This document shows, in pieces, positions 1-6,892 of a DNA stretch of 8,850 bases. The notes beneath the pieces were generated by a model. That model searched no databases and had not been told where the DNA came from. It worked only from the letters and a program-made list of their open reading frames with translations. Source of the DNA: Desulfobulbaceae bacterium (GTDB lineage: Bacteria; Desulfobacterota; Desulfobulbia; Desulfobulbales; Desulfocapsaceae); the NCBI GenBank assembly GCA_030632405.1, contig DAOVUU010000067.1, forward strand, positions 1-8,850, written 5' to 3'. A program made the position numbers and the translations under genes. Positions within the stretch are counted from its first letter, which is position 1, and each line of letters starts with the position of its first letter.

Positions 1-51
1 ACACAAAAGGATGAAAATCTCCAAAGAGAAGCCCGTACCGAGCTGATATGA
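1..51 (+). CDS. Possible C-terminal tail of an upstream gene (partial)
   Basis: The frame starting at base 1 is open for 16 codons and ends at TGA 49-51. Its residues (TQKDENLQREARTELI) are charged and helix-like, as is common at protein C-termini. A second frame (bases 2-46) is also open and ends in TGA, so the frame cannot be decided. The fragment is too short to identify or to prove coding. If real, it belongs to a gene whose body lies left of the window. Confidence 0.25.
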   Translation, partial: TQKDENLQREARTELI

Positions 52-247
52 GGATCAATCGAAAGACAATTAATTTCCTGGAATATGAACAGATACAAGT
101 TACCTTACCCCTGAAAGTCTGTCATAAAAAACAAGAAAACGGAAAAGGGAATAACCATGTGGAGTCATCTTGTTCATCCACCAGTTCTACACAAACTCGT
201 GAAATTTTATTTTGCGAGATATTTAAGAAAATGAGGGGAGGGGCATT
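52..247. other. Leader of the first binding-protein gene; no clear promoter
   Basis: This is AT-rich sequence without a convincing gene, terminator or sigma70 promoter pair. A short open frame crossing it (48-329) runs into the next gene in a different frame and has no family features. A strong purine-rich ribosome-binding site (GAGGGGAGGGG, 233-243) lies just before ATG 248. It supports that start and is the only signal I can defend here. Confidence 0.4.
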
Positions 248-979
248 ATGGGAAAGATTTTTCTACTGGCAGCTTCATTTTTTCTATTTTCAATTTACCC
301 TCTACTGTCAACAGAGCTCACTATCCTAACTGAGAATCTGCCTAATTTGAACTATATTAAGGATGGTGAATTAGTGGGTCTTTCAGTTGATATAGTGAAA
401 GAAATTCAAAAAAGAGTAGGATCTCATGAGCAAATTAAGGTCTTTCCGTGGGCTAGAGCATATAGTTTGGCTTTGGAGGAGAAAAACGTTGTGTTGTTTA
501 GCATAACGCATACAGAGTCGCGTAAGGGGTTATTCAAGTGGATTTGTCCATTGGTAACGAAAAGGGACATTCTTGTTGCTAAGAAAGGTTCAGGTATAGA
601 AATTAACAGTCTGGAAGATGCAAAGAAGGTAAAACGTATTGGCACAATACGGGATGACTCAAAAGAACGATTACTTAAAAGCCATGGGTTTACAAACCTA
701 GAATCTGTTTCTGATGAGCAACAAAACGTAAAAAAACTTATCCTCGGACGTATAGACCTTTGGGTCAATAAACAACCGGGCTTAAAAACAGTCTGTGATT
801 TGGCCGGAGTTGATTACCACCAATTAGAGGAGGTTTTCCATCTCCGGGAAAGAGACCTTTGTATCGCATTTTCAAGAAACACGTCGGACTCAATAGTACG
901 AAAGTGGAGGAATGCTTTTAACGATATGCTGACCGATGGCACAATACAGCAAATTCGTAATACATGGAATTTTGAATGA
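248..979 (+). CDS. Periplasmic solute-binding protein, SBP_bac_3-like (paralogue 1)
   Basis: A 243-aa exported protein of the bacterial extracellular solute-binding family 3 type, the fold that binds amino acids or similar small ligands in the periplasm. Residues 1-22 form a hydrophobic signal peptide without a perfect AxA cleavage site (..LLST before ELTIL). The mature part begins with the typical strand ELTILTENLP, followed by a VGxSVDIV segment and VFPWARAY. The terminal helix (DGTIQQIRNTW) is typical of the family. It is about two thirds identical by eye to the next gene, so the two are tandem duplicates. It differs at positions conserved in the neighbour: N33 for Pro, L45 for Pro, and C100 in place of Gly in the W-x-GPL motif. 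These suggest altered ligand choice or relaxed constraint. The start ATG 248 has a strong Shine-Dalgarno. No permease or ATPase gene is nearby. Family confidence is good; the ligand is unknown. Confidence 0.85.
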   Translation: MGKIFLLAASFFLFSIYPLLSTELTILTENLPNLNYIKDGELVGLSVDIVKEIQKRVGSHEQIKVFPWARAYSLALEEKNVVLFSITHTESRKGLFKWICPLVTKRDILVAKKGSGIEINSLEDAKKVKRIGTIRDDSKERLLKSHGFTNLESVSDEQQNVKKLILGRIDLWVNKQPGLKTVCDLAGVDYHQLEEVFHLRERDLCIAFSRNTSDSIVRKWRNAFNDMLTDGTIQQIRNTWNFE

Positions 980-1141
980 TATGTTCACCAAGGAATTGGT
1001 ACAAAAAATTGATTTCAAAACTCAGCATGTTAGGCTTCAGATAGTGGAGTTAAAAGAAATCTGGTCGAAAAATCTATTAAAATGATGGTTGCGGTGGCGT
1101 AAGATTGTCGCCGACAGCTGAAAACCTGAAAGGTGGTTATT
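980..1141. other. Spacer between the two binding-protein paralogues
   Basis: A 162-base non-coding gap. It holds a small hairpin (ACCAA 987-991, GGAA loop, TTGGT 996-1000) with no T-run directly after the stem, and a weaker GGCG/CGCC dyad around 1095-1111. Neither is a canonical terminator. The gap is much longer than the other gaps in the cluster, so paralogue 1 may be transcribed separately. AGGTGG at 1131-1136 is the ribosome-binding site for ATG 1142. Confidence 0.4.
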
Positions 1142-1870
1142 ATGTATAGATCATTTCTACTCGTGCTTTTTCTGTTTCTGATATCATTCGAACCGTTGTT
1201 TTCTGCAGAACTTACGATTTTAACTGAAAACCTTCCGCCATTAAACTACTTAAGAGAGGGGAAACTCGTTGGCCCCTCCGTCGACATTGTCAGAGAAATT
1301 CAGCAAAGGGTGGGATCAGAAGAAATGATTGAAGTATTTCCCTGGGCACGAGCATATCAACTGGCTCTGGAAAAGGAAAATGTCGTGTTGTTTGGCACAA
1401 CCCATACGAAAGAACGGGAGGATATATTCAAATGGGTGGGGCCACTTGCTACGAAAAGGGACATCCTGCTTGCTAAAAAGGGGAGCGAATTGAAAGTGCA
1501 ATCTCTGGAGGACGCAAAAAAAGTACAGCGTATCGGCACACTTCGAGATGATACAAGAGAACGTCTGCTGAAAAAACATGGATTCACAAACCTCTATTCT
1601 GTGTCTGACGAACAAAATAATGCTAAAAAGCTCATGCTCGGGAGAATTGATCTGTGGGCCTACAAAAAGCCGGGTTGGAAGACCGTTTGTGAGTTGGCAG
1701 GTATCGGTCCCGAAGAGTTTGTCGAGGTGCTTGATCTCAGGGAGATCGATGTGAGCATAGCATTCTCGAGAAAAACCGCTGATGCCATTGTGAACAGATG
1801 GCGGGATGCGTATAAGGAGATGTTGTCTGACGGAACCATAGATCGGATTCGTGCTCAATGGCGCCAATAG
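1142..1870 (+). CDS. Periplasmic solute-binding protein, SBP_bac_3-like (paralogue 2)
   Basis: A 242-aa exported binding protein of the SBP_bac_3 type and the closer match of the two tandem copies to the usual family pattern. Residues 1-22 are a signal peptide with a good cleavage site (LFSA before ELTIL). Visible motifs are ENLPPLNY, LVGPSVDIV, VFPWARAY and FKWVGPL (residues about 96-102), then an LGRIDLW segment in the second lobe and a terminal DGTIDRIRAQW helix. I chose ATG 1142 because AGGTGG (1131-1136) lies 5 bases upstream; GTG 1133 is in frame but falls inside that ribosome-binding site. It is followed after 44 bases by the third binding-protein gene and then the kinase gene, so co-transcription is likely. 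With no transporter subunits nearby, a role in presenting a ligand to the kinase is possible but inferred. The ligand cannot be read from the sequence. Confidence 0.88.
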   Translation: MYRSFLLVLFLFLISFEPLFSAELTILTENLPPLNYLREGKLVGPSVDIVREIQQRVGSEEMIEVFPWARAYQLALEKENVVLFGTTHTKEREDIFKWVGPLATKRDILLAKKGSELKVQSLEDAKKVQRIGTLRDDTRERLLKKHGFTNLYSVSDEQNNAKKLMLGRIDLWAYKKPGWKTVCELAGIGPEEFVEVLDLREIDVSIAFSRKTADAIVNRWRDAYKEMLSDGTIDRIRAQWRQ

Positions 1871-1901
1871 TAAATGAAATATCGAAGCGAGTTTTTCTCA
1901 T

Positions 1902-1917
1902 GGAGGGAATGACTTTG
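1902..1917 (+). promoter_or_regulatory. RBS that favours a TTG start for the ABC_sub_bind gene
   Basis: GGAGG at 1902-1906 is 8 bases before TTG 1915-1917 but only 2 bases before ATG 1909. ATG 1900 overlaps the motif itself, and ATG 1858 lies inside the previous gene with no ribosome-binding site. Normal spacing therefore points to the TTG. Confidence 0.5.
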
Positions 1918-2880
1918 GATAGAAACGTTCTAAAACGATTTGTTTTAATTTTCCTACTATCTTTCTTCATCATTCACCCGTCTCCTGCCCCTGGAAAAGA
2001 ATTGAAGATAGCTCTCCTGCTATGGCGGGGAGAAACAATGGCGGAAAAAGGTTTTATAGATGGTCTGCATTCATACGGATATAAAACGAAATTTTCCACA
2101 TTTGATGTTGCCCAGGATCTAACAAAACTTGGTAATGCTTTAAATTATATTGCCTCGCAATCTGATGTATTCGATTACATTTACACCTTTGGCACAACTA
2201 TATCCAGAAGAACTCAGATAGTATTAAATAACAAGATTCCCCAGATTTTTAATGTGGTAACTGATCCAATGGGTGCCGGAATCATGGAAGGCAAGGGGGA
2301 AACGAGAGGCAACATAAGTGGAGCCAGCGACGCAGTTCCTGTCTCCAGGCTGCTTGAGATCACAGTCGATCTTTTCAGATTTAAAAAACTTGGTCTCTTT
2401 TTTAACCCTCGTGAAAAAAACTCCATGCTCAGCAGGAAGGAAATTTACACCGGGGCAAAGGTCCTCGGTTTTGAAGTTATAGACTTCCGCTCTCCACCAG
2501 TTGCACAAATATTGCAGCAAAATCTGCAAAAACTTCGCGATAATCCGGCGATGATCGATGCAGTATATCTGCCTTCAGACAGTTTTCTCGTCTCTAACGC
2601 AACCTTAATCGGTGCACAGTTACAATCTTTAAAAATATTGAGTTTCGGTTCTGTCAGAAATTATATAGAGTCTGGAGTACTCATGGGATTTGCAGTCGAT
2701 TACTATGAGCTGGGGAAGGCTGTCGCAGCAATTGTTGACAGGAATCAGCGGGGAGAAGAGCTTCGGCAAATCCCTGTTGTCCGGGCTGACTTTTCTCTGA
2801 TGATTAATCAGACAACGAGTGACTTGTTGGGAGTTAAAATTCCCGAATTTAAATCAATAAAAACTAAAATAATTCCTTAA
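1915..2880 (+). CDS. ABC transporter substrate-binding protein, ABC_sub_bind (DUF534-like)
   Basis: An exported two-lobe binding protein of about 321 aa, of the ABC_sub_bind (PF04392-like) type. After a basic and hydrophobic signal segment (DRNVLKRF, then FLLSFFII) the mature protein begins KELKIALLLW, followed by GFIDGLHSYGY. The family-typical IPQIFNVVTDPMGAG stretch and the GNISGAS turn follow. The second lobe has the LGLFFNP strand, then GAQLQSLKILSFGS and GVLMGFAVDYYELG, which close the family pattern. I chose TTG 1915; in-frame ATG codons at 1858, 1900 and 1909 are alternatives that would add up to 19 residues before the signal peptide. The stop is 29 bases before the kinase gene. Members of this family often occur next to sensor kinases or without permeases. 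That arrangement is seen here and suggests a periplasmic ligand sensor, though the ligand is unknown. Confidence 0.85.
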   Translation: MDRNVLKRFVLIFLLSFFIIHPSPAPGKELKIALLLWRGETMAEKGFIDGLHSYGYKTKFSTFDVAQDLTKLGNALNYIASQSDVFDYIYTFGTTISRRTQIVLNNKIPQIFNVVTDPMGAGIMEGKGETRGNISGASDAVPVSRLLEITVDLFRFKKLGLFFNPREKNSMLSRKEIYTGAKVLGFEVIDFRSPPVAQILQQNLQKLRDNPAMIDAVYLPSDSFLVSNATLIGAQLQSLKILSFGSVRNYIESGVLMGFAVDYYELGKAVAAIVDRNQRGEELRQIPVVRADFSLMINQTTSDLLGVKIPEFKSIKTKIIP

Positions 2881-2909
2881 TGCTATAAGTTAACAGGGAT
2901 TTTTGTTTT

Positions 2910-4955
2910 TTGTATAAACCTTTGAATATGATTGACGCCGTGAAACAACTGTTAAAACCTCAAAGTGTCAGTGGACGATTCAGCTATGCTTTTATCGGAG
3001 TAGTGACTCTTATTTTATTTATATATGCCGGAACTGAGATATTTATTGATAACAGTAAAATTAACAAAAACTTAGAACAAAAAATAATGAGAGCATTGCA
3101 ATTATCTAAGATAAGTCTGCCGACTCCATTATGGAATTTGGATAATCATATTGTCGATGATTTCATTGAAGCTTTATTTCTTGATGAGTCAATGGTTTTT
3201 GCTGAAGTGATCTGGGGAGATCAGGTTATCTCAAAGAGAGTCAGAGAAGATTACACGCACGTGGAGTTTTCTTCTTTAAGAGAATCCTCACTGTTTATAT
3301 CGATGTTCTCCGATATCCTCTACGAAGGCAATAAAGTAGGTACAGTTCGACTGGTTATGTCCCGCGAGATGGTAAAAAAAGAGTTAATTAATACCATCCT
3401 TCAAACCGTCTGTTTAATGGTACTTATAATAATAGCTGTTACCATAACCTCTCTTATTATCACGAAAAAATATATAACCAGTCCATTGTTAAAATTGAAG
3501 GAATCTTCCTCCTTAATCGCAAAAGGGAATCTTGATACTTTTATTGATAAAAGTGGCAATGATGAAATAGGAGTGCTGGCTCAACAGTTTGACAAGATGA
3601 GAGAGTCTGTGAAATCTCTGTTTCTGGAGGTGAGTGAAAAAAAATTGGAAATAGAGAAATACAGCCGTACCCTCGAGCAGAAGGTCGACCAGCGAACCCG
3701 GGAGTTGGCGCAGTCCGTTGAAGAGTTGCAGGCCCTTGGAGAAGTCAGCAGGGTGGTGAGTTCAACGCTGGATTTAAACATGGTATTGACAAATATTATT
3801 CACCATGCGGTACAGCTGTCGGACACAAAAGGGGGGATTATTTTTGAATTTGAAGAGTCCGAACAGGTGTTTGTGCCGAAGATTAACTATGGTCTCAGTG
3901 ATACCATTACAAAGAAAATAAAACGCTCAATTTTACGTCTGGGAGATAAGACGGCAATTGGTCAGGCGGGTCAGCTAAAGGTTCCTGTTCAAATTTCTGA
4001 TCTGGCGGATGAACTGGAGCATCCGCTTCCTTATATTAGGGAAGATGGATTTAGCGCACTTCTTGCCGTTCCTCTAATGCGCCAAGACAGACTTATCGGC
4101 GGCCTGGTTGTCATGAGAAAATATGTTGGGAATTTTTCTGATAGAACCGTAGATCTGCTGCAGACATTTGCAGCCCAGTCTGCACTGGCCATCTATAATG
4201 CACAGCTGTTTAAACAGATAGAGGAAAAAAGTTCTCAACTTGAGCTTGCCGACAAACATAAATCTGAGTTTCTTGCTAATATGAGCCATGAACTGCGAAC
4301 TCCCCTGAATGCCATTCTCGGTTATACAGAGTTGATAATTGATAAAATTTATGGTGATGTACCAGAAAAAATTGAGAAGACTCTTGTACGGCTGGAAAAG
4401 AACGGGCGTCATCTGCTCAATCTTATAAATGATGTACTGGATATTTCAAAGATAGAGGCGGGTCGTCTTACCCTCTCTTTAGATGATTACTCTCTTGGGG
4501 AATTGGTTAGTACGGTTCTTGTTTCAGTTGAGGGGCTGGCCGCTGAAAAAGGGCTGAAATTGTCGGCGATCGTTGACAAGGATCTTCCCATCGGTAGAGC
4601 AGATCAGCAGCGAATTGCCCAAATACTTGTCAACCTTCTGGGAAACGCAATTAAGTTTACAGATGAGGGAGAGGTTGTAGTAGAGGTCGGTACAAGAAAC
4701 GGCTTTTTTCTCATTTCCATTCTGGATACTGGTTTGGGGCTATCTGTGGAAGATAAACAAATAATTTTTAAAGAGTTTTGTCAAGTGGATGGATCGAGTA
4801 CGAGAGAAAGAGGGGGAACCGGTTTGGGCCTCTCCATCGCCAAGAAAATAGTTGAAATGCATGGTGGCAGTATCTGGGTGGAGTCCCGCCCTGAGGGTGG
4901 TGCGATTTTTAGTTTTTCAATTCCAATTCGCGTAGATCACCAGGTAGAATCGTAA
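2910..4955 (+). CDS. Membrane sensor histidine kinase (periplasmic sensor-HAMP-GAF-HisKA-HATPase_c)
   Basis: A 681-aa inner-membrane kinase expected to autophosphorylate and pass phosphate to a receiver. TM1 is about residues 25-46 and TM2 about 161-185. They enclose a roughly 115-residue periplasmic domain that starts with the LPTPLWNLDN motif seen in small periplasmic sensor domains. HAMP is about 189-240, a coiled coil 240-275, a GAF domain about 275-430, and a second short coiled coil follows. HisKA carries phospho-accepting H460 in MSHELRTPLN. The ATPase domain has the N box (N579 in LLGNAIKFT), G1 (D606 in DTGLGL) and G2 (GGTGLGL, about 635-641), so it should be active. There is no fused receiver. 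TTG 2910 is supported by AGGGA at 2895-2899; ATG 2928 is an in-frame alternative lacking a ribosome-binding site. The stop overlaps the next start (TAATG), indicating translational coupling. The periplasmic domain could receive signal from the binding proteins encoded upstream. Confidence 0.93.
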   Translation: MYKPLNMIDAVKQLLKPQSVSGRFSYAFIGVVTLILFIYAGTEIFIDNSKINKNLEQKIMRALQLSKISLPTPLWNLDNHIVDDFIEALFLDESMVFAEVIWGDQVISKRVREDYTHVEFSSLRESSLFISMFSDILYEGNKVGTVRLVMSREMVKKELINTILQTVCLMVLIIIAVTITSLIITKKYITSPLLKLKESSSLIAKGNLDTFIDKSGNDEIGVLAQQFDKMRESVKSLFLEVSEKKLEIEKYSRTLEQKVDQRTRELAQSVEELQALGEVSRVVSSTLDLNMVLTNIIHHAVQLSDTKGGIIFEFEESEQVFVPKINYGLSDTITKKIKRSILRLGDKTAIGQAGQLKVPVQISDLADELEHPLPYIREDGFSALLAVPLMRQDRLIGGLVVMRKYVGNFSDRTVDLLQTFAAQSALAIYNAQLFKQIEEKSSQLELADKHKSEFLANMSHELRTPLNAILGYTELIIDKIYGDVPEKIEKTLVRLEKNGRHLLNLINDVLDISKIEAGRLTLSLDDYSLGELVSTVLVSVEGLAAEKGLKLSAIVDKDLPIGRADQQRIAQILVNLLGNAIKFTDEGEVVVEVGTRNGFFLISILDTGLGLSVEDKQIIFKEFCQVDGSSTRERGGTGLGLSIAKKIVEMHGGSIWVESRPEGGAIFSFSIPIRVDHQVES

Positions 4956-5320
4956 TGGGTAAATTGATTTTAGTTGTTGAAGACCAGGAAGATAATCGGA
5001 TAATACTGAGAGATTTGTTGACCAACAGCGGTTTCGAAGTGGCAGAGGCTGTCAATGGTATCGACGGAGTACGCATGGCTGAAGAACTTCTTCCGGATCT
5101 TATCCTGATGGACATTCAGTTACCGGGAATTGACGGTTATGAGGCCACCAGGCAGATCAAGGCCAATGCAATCCTGTCTTCCATTCCGATCATTGTGGTG
5201 ACTTCTTACGCCCTGAGCGGGGATGATAAAAAAGCCTATAACGCGGGATGCGACGACTATGTGGCAAAGCCGTTCAGTCCCCGCAAGCTCCTGGAGAAAG
5301 TACGCAATTTTCTGAATTAG
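4955..5320 (+). CDS. Single-domain response regulator (CheY/DivK-like)
   Basis: A 121-aa stand-alone receiver domain. The acidic pair E9/D10, phospho-accepting D53 in ILMDIQLPGIDG, T83 and K105 in VAKPF are all present, so it should be phosphorylatable. The length is exactly one receiver, with no output domain. Such proteins act by protein-protein contact or as phosphate shuttles. The ATG shares its A with the kinase stop codon (TAATG), which implies translational coupling, and the likely donor is that kinase. The next gene starts 16 bases after its stop and carries a second receiver, so this protein may relay, compete for or sink phosphate. The best family analogy is the DivK-type regulators found next to kinases in deltaproteobacteria. 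No specific name is justified. Confidence 0.93.
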   Translation: MGKLILVVEDQEDNRIILRDLLTNSGFEVAEAVNGIDGVRMAEELLPDLILMDIQLPGIDGYEATRQIKANAILSSIPIIVVTSYALSGDDKKAYNAGCDDYVAKPFSPRKLLEKVRNFLN

Positions 5321-5336
5321 CCATAATGAGGGATAA

Positions 5337-6470
5337 ATGAGAGAGGTACCACTCATCCTGATAGTCGAAGATAATAGGGAAAGCAGAGAAATCCTGGAAG
5401 CAAGGCTGACCGCCAATGATTATGAGGTTCTGACTGCGCCAGATGGTGAAGCAGGCCTGCATATGGCAAGAGAGAAAAAACCAGATCTTATCCTGCTCGA
5501 CATTTTGATGCCTAAGATGGACGGTTTGGAAGTGTGCAGAAGGATTAAGGGGGATTCCACTCTGCCTTTCATGCCAATCATTCTGGTTACGGCGAAAGCT
5601 GACTCCAAAGACGTGATTGCAGGATTAGAAGCCGGAGGTGATGAATATCTGGCTAAACCGGTAGATCAAGGTGCGCTGCTTGCCAGGGTACAATCCATGC
5701 TTCGAATTAAAGATTTGCATGATACAGTAATGGCACAATCGAACCAGCTTAAGGAACAGTTAAGAACTGCAACCCGGATTCAATCCTTATTTTGGCCAAA
5801 GATACCGGACCTGGCGCATAACTCCCACATATGGGCCGTATCTGTACCCGCTGGATATGTGGGCGGTGATCTGTATGACGTGATCCCTCTGCAGGATGGT
5901 AGTGTTCTGACATATGTTGCAGATGTTTCGGGTAAAGGTGTTCCTGCGGCACTTATTATGGCTGTTTTGTCAACCAGAATTCGTGTCGAAGCGTTACTCC
6001 AGAATGATCTCGGCCTGCTGCTTTTTGCAGTCAACAACAGCATGTATGAGTTGGCATCTGAGGAGGGGTATTTTGCTTCGATTATCCTGGCGAGATTCTG
6101 GCCTGCAAACGGCAAAGTGCAGATGGTTCGAGCAGGGCATCCTTATCCTCTCTGGATTGCAGGTGGAATTATACAAAACCTGCCTCAGATAAAAGGGATT
6201 TCTATCGGAGTTTCCCCAGGTGCAGAGTTCGAAACAAAAGAGATAGTACTTTCTCCAGGCGATGCGCTGTTTCTATTTTCTGATGGAATTTCAGAAGCGG
6301 AGAATAACAACCATGAACTGTTTGGCACTGATCGTCTGATCAATCATATAGAATATCGACAAGGACCACCCTGGGGACAGAAGCTTCTGGATGCTGTTGC
6401 TGCCTGGAGAGGAGATGTAGAAGTTAACGATGACTTGACTATTCTGGAAATATGGCGCAATCACAAGTAG
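5337..6470 (+). CDS. Response regulator with SpoIIE/RsbU-type PP2C serine phosphatase
   Basis: A 377-aa cytoplasmic protein. Residues 1-120 are a receiver with E11/D12, phospho-accepting D55 (ILLDILMPKMDG), T85 and K107. A helical linker at about 125-150 (DTVMAQSNQLKEQLRTATRIQ) is the usual coiled-coil entry to the phosphatase. Residues about 170-375 form the PP2C/SpoIIE domain with VGGDLYDV, VADVSGKGVPAAL, AGHPYPLW, LFSDGISEA and a C-terminal DDLTILEI. All metal-coordinating Asp motifs are kept, so activity is expected. By family knowledge such enzymes dephosphorylate a STAS anti-sigma-factor antagonist and so control a partner-switching module. No STAS or anti-sigma kinase gene is in the window. 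The start ATG 5337 has GAGGGA 3 bases upstream, a short spacing, but no better start leaves the receiver intact. It is the last gene of the cluster. Confidence 0.93.
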   Translation: MREVPLILIVEDNRESREILEARLTANDYEVLTAPDGEAGLHMAREKKPDLILLDILMPKMDGLEVCRRIKGDSTLPFMPIILVTAKADSKDVIAGLEAGGDEYLAKPVDQGALLARVQSMLRIKDLHDTVMAQSNQLKEQLRTATRIQSLFWPKIPDLAHNSHIWAVSVPAGYVGGDLYDVIPLQDGSVLTYVADVSGKGVPAALIMAVLSTRIRVEALLQNDLGLLLFAVNNSMYELASEEGYFASIILARFWPANGKVQMVRAGHPYPLWIAGGIIQNLPQIKGISIGVSPGAEFETKEIVLSPGDALFLFSDGISEAENNNHELFGTDRLINHIEYRQGPPWGQKLLDAVAAWRGDVEVNDDLTILEIWRNHK

Positions 6471-6489
6471 TTACACTTGTTTGGTTGCG
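6456..6489 (+). other. Hairpin spanning the stop codon of the phosphatase gene
   Basis: CGCAA (6456-6460) pairs with TTGCG (6485-6489), and ACAAGT (6463-6468) pairs with ACTTGT (6475-6480), around a 6-base loop that includes the end of the TAG stop. The internal loop is TC against TTGG. There is no T-run directly after the stem; the nearest is 6512-6518. It is therefore not a canonical terminator. It may be an mRNA 3'-end structure for the cluster. Confidence 0.35.
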
Positions 6490-6835
6490 GTGAATTAAAT
6501 GGTTCCTGATTCTTTTTTAGTATCTTAACTTTACACTTTTAAAAAAAATACCCCCATATAATACTGATGGTCTGGAAGCATCTTTGGTTTCAGAATGCTC
6601 CATTTACAGCAAGGTTTCTGAAAATAGTCTTGGATTTTAAAAGTGGAAGGAGGCTCCTTTTCGGGCACGTTTTTTGGGGATGACCAATTGAAACCATATC
6701 AGGGGGGAAAGTCAATATTTCGTCCTCTTTGCTACCGATTAATCTCACCGAATCAGGATCTTATTTTTCTTCATAAATGTATTGCATCTGAGTGGCTTTA
6801 AAGGAGTGGCCAATTTATTTTCAGCTAGTGTCACG
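6490..6835. other. Non-coding region upstream of the riboswitch promoter
   Basis: I see no gene in these roughly 345 bases. Both strands are broken by stops and the composition is AT-rich with poly-A, poly-C and poly-G runs. A TATAAT lies at 6557-6562 but no -35 is correctly spaced (TTTACA at 6530-6535 leaves 21 bases). AAGGAGGCTCCTT at 6647-6659 is a short palindrome without terminator geometry. Two AGTGGC copies (6791-6796 and 6805-6810) begin a series that continues downstream. Confidence 0.4.
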
Positions 6836-6857
6836 CTGTTCCATTGACTAAGAACAG
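6836..6857. promoter_or_regulatory. Operator-like dyad over the -35 element
   Basis: CTGTTC (6836-6841) and GAACAG (6852-6857) are perfect 6-base inverted repeats separated by 10 bases. They bracket the -35 hexamer at 6844-6849. The dyad lies upstream of the predicted transcription start, so it would act as DNA, not as an RNA hairpin. The position suits a repressor site. No known regulator consensus is claimed. Confidence 0.4.
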
Positions 6858-6873
6858 TGGCTTCACATATAAT
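6844..6873 (+). promoter_or_regulatory. Sigma70 promoter of the riboswitch transcript
   Basis: TTGACT (-35, 6844-6849) and TATAAT (-10, 6868-6873) are separated by 18 bases. Only one base departs from the two consensus hexamers. The predicted start at about 6880 places the aptamer within the first 20 or so nucleotides of the transcript, the usual arrangement for a riboswitch leader. Confidence 0.75.
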
Positions 6874-6892
6874 TCAGGGAGTAATATTAAAA

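Noticed and set aside
48..329. Open frame of 93 codons before the first binding-protein gene
   Set aside because: It has low-complexity, non-domain content, overlaps the well-supported gene at 248 in another frame, and has no ribosome-binding site of its own.
424..768. Minus-strand open frame inside paralogue 1, with similar ones in paralogue 2 (1316-1867)
   Set aside because: These are shadows of the conserved plus-strand genes. They appear in both copies only because the copies are similar.
5326..5340. Four-codon mini-frame ATG AGG GAT AAA TGA overlapping the phosphatase start
   Set aside because: It coincides with the ribosome-binding sequence and has none of its own. It is most simply a by-product of GAGGGA followed by ATGA.
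6530..6562. Possible promoter TTTACA...TATAAT
   Set aside because: The 21-base spacing is too long for sigma70 and there is no downstream gene or clear RNA before the next promoter.
6647..6659. Palindrome AAGGAGGCTCCTT as a terminator
   Set aside because: The arms leave almost no loop, and the T-run after it is interrupted by CGGGCACG.
6836..6857. LexA box reading of the GAAC/GTTC-containing dyad
   Set aside because: The half-sites face the opposite way and have a different spacing from the known GAAC-N4-GTTC and GTTC-N7-GTTC types.
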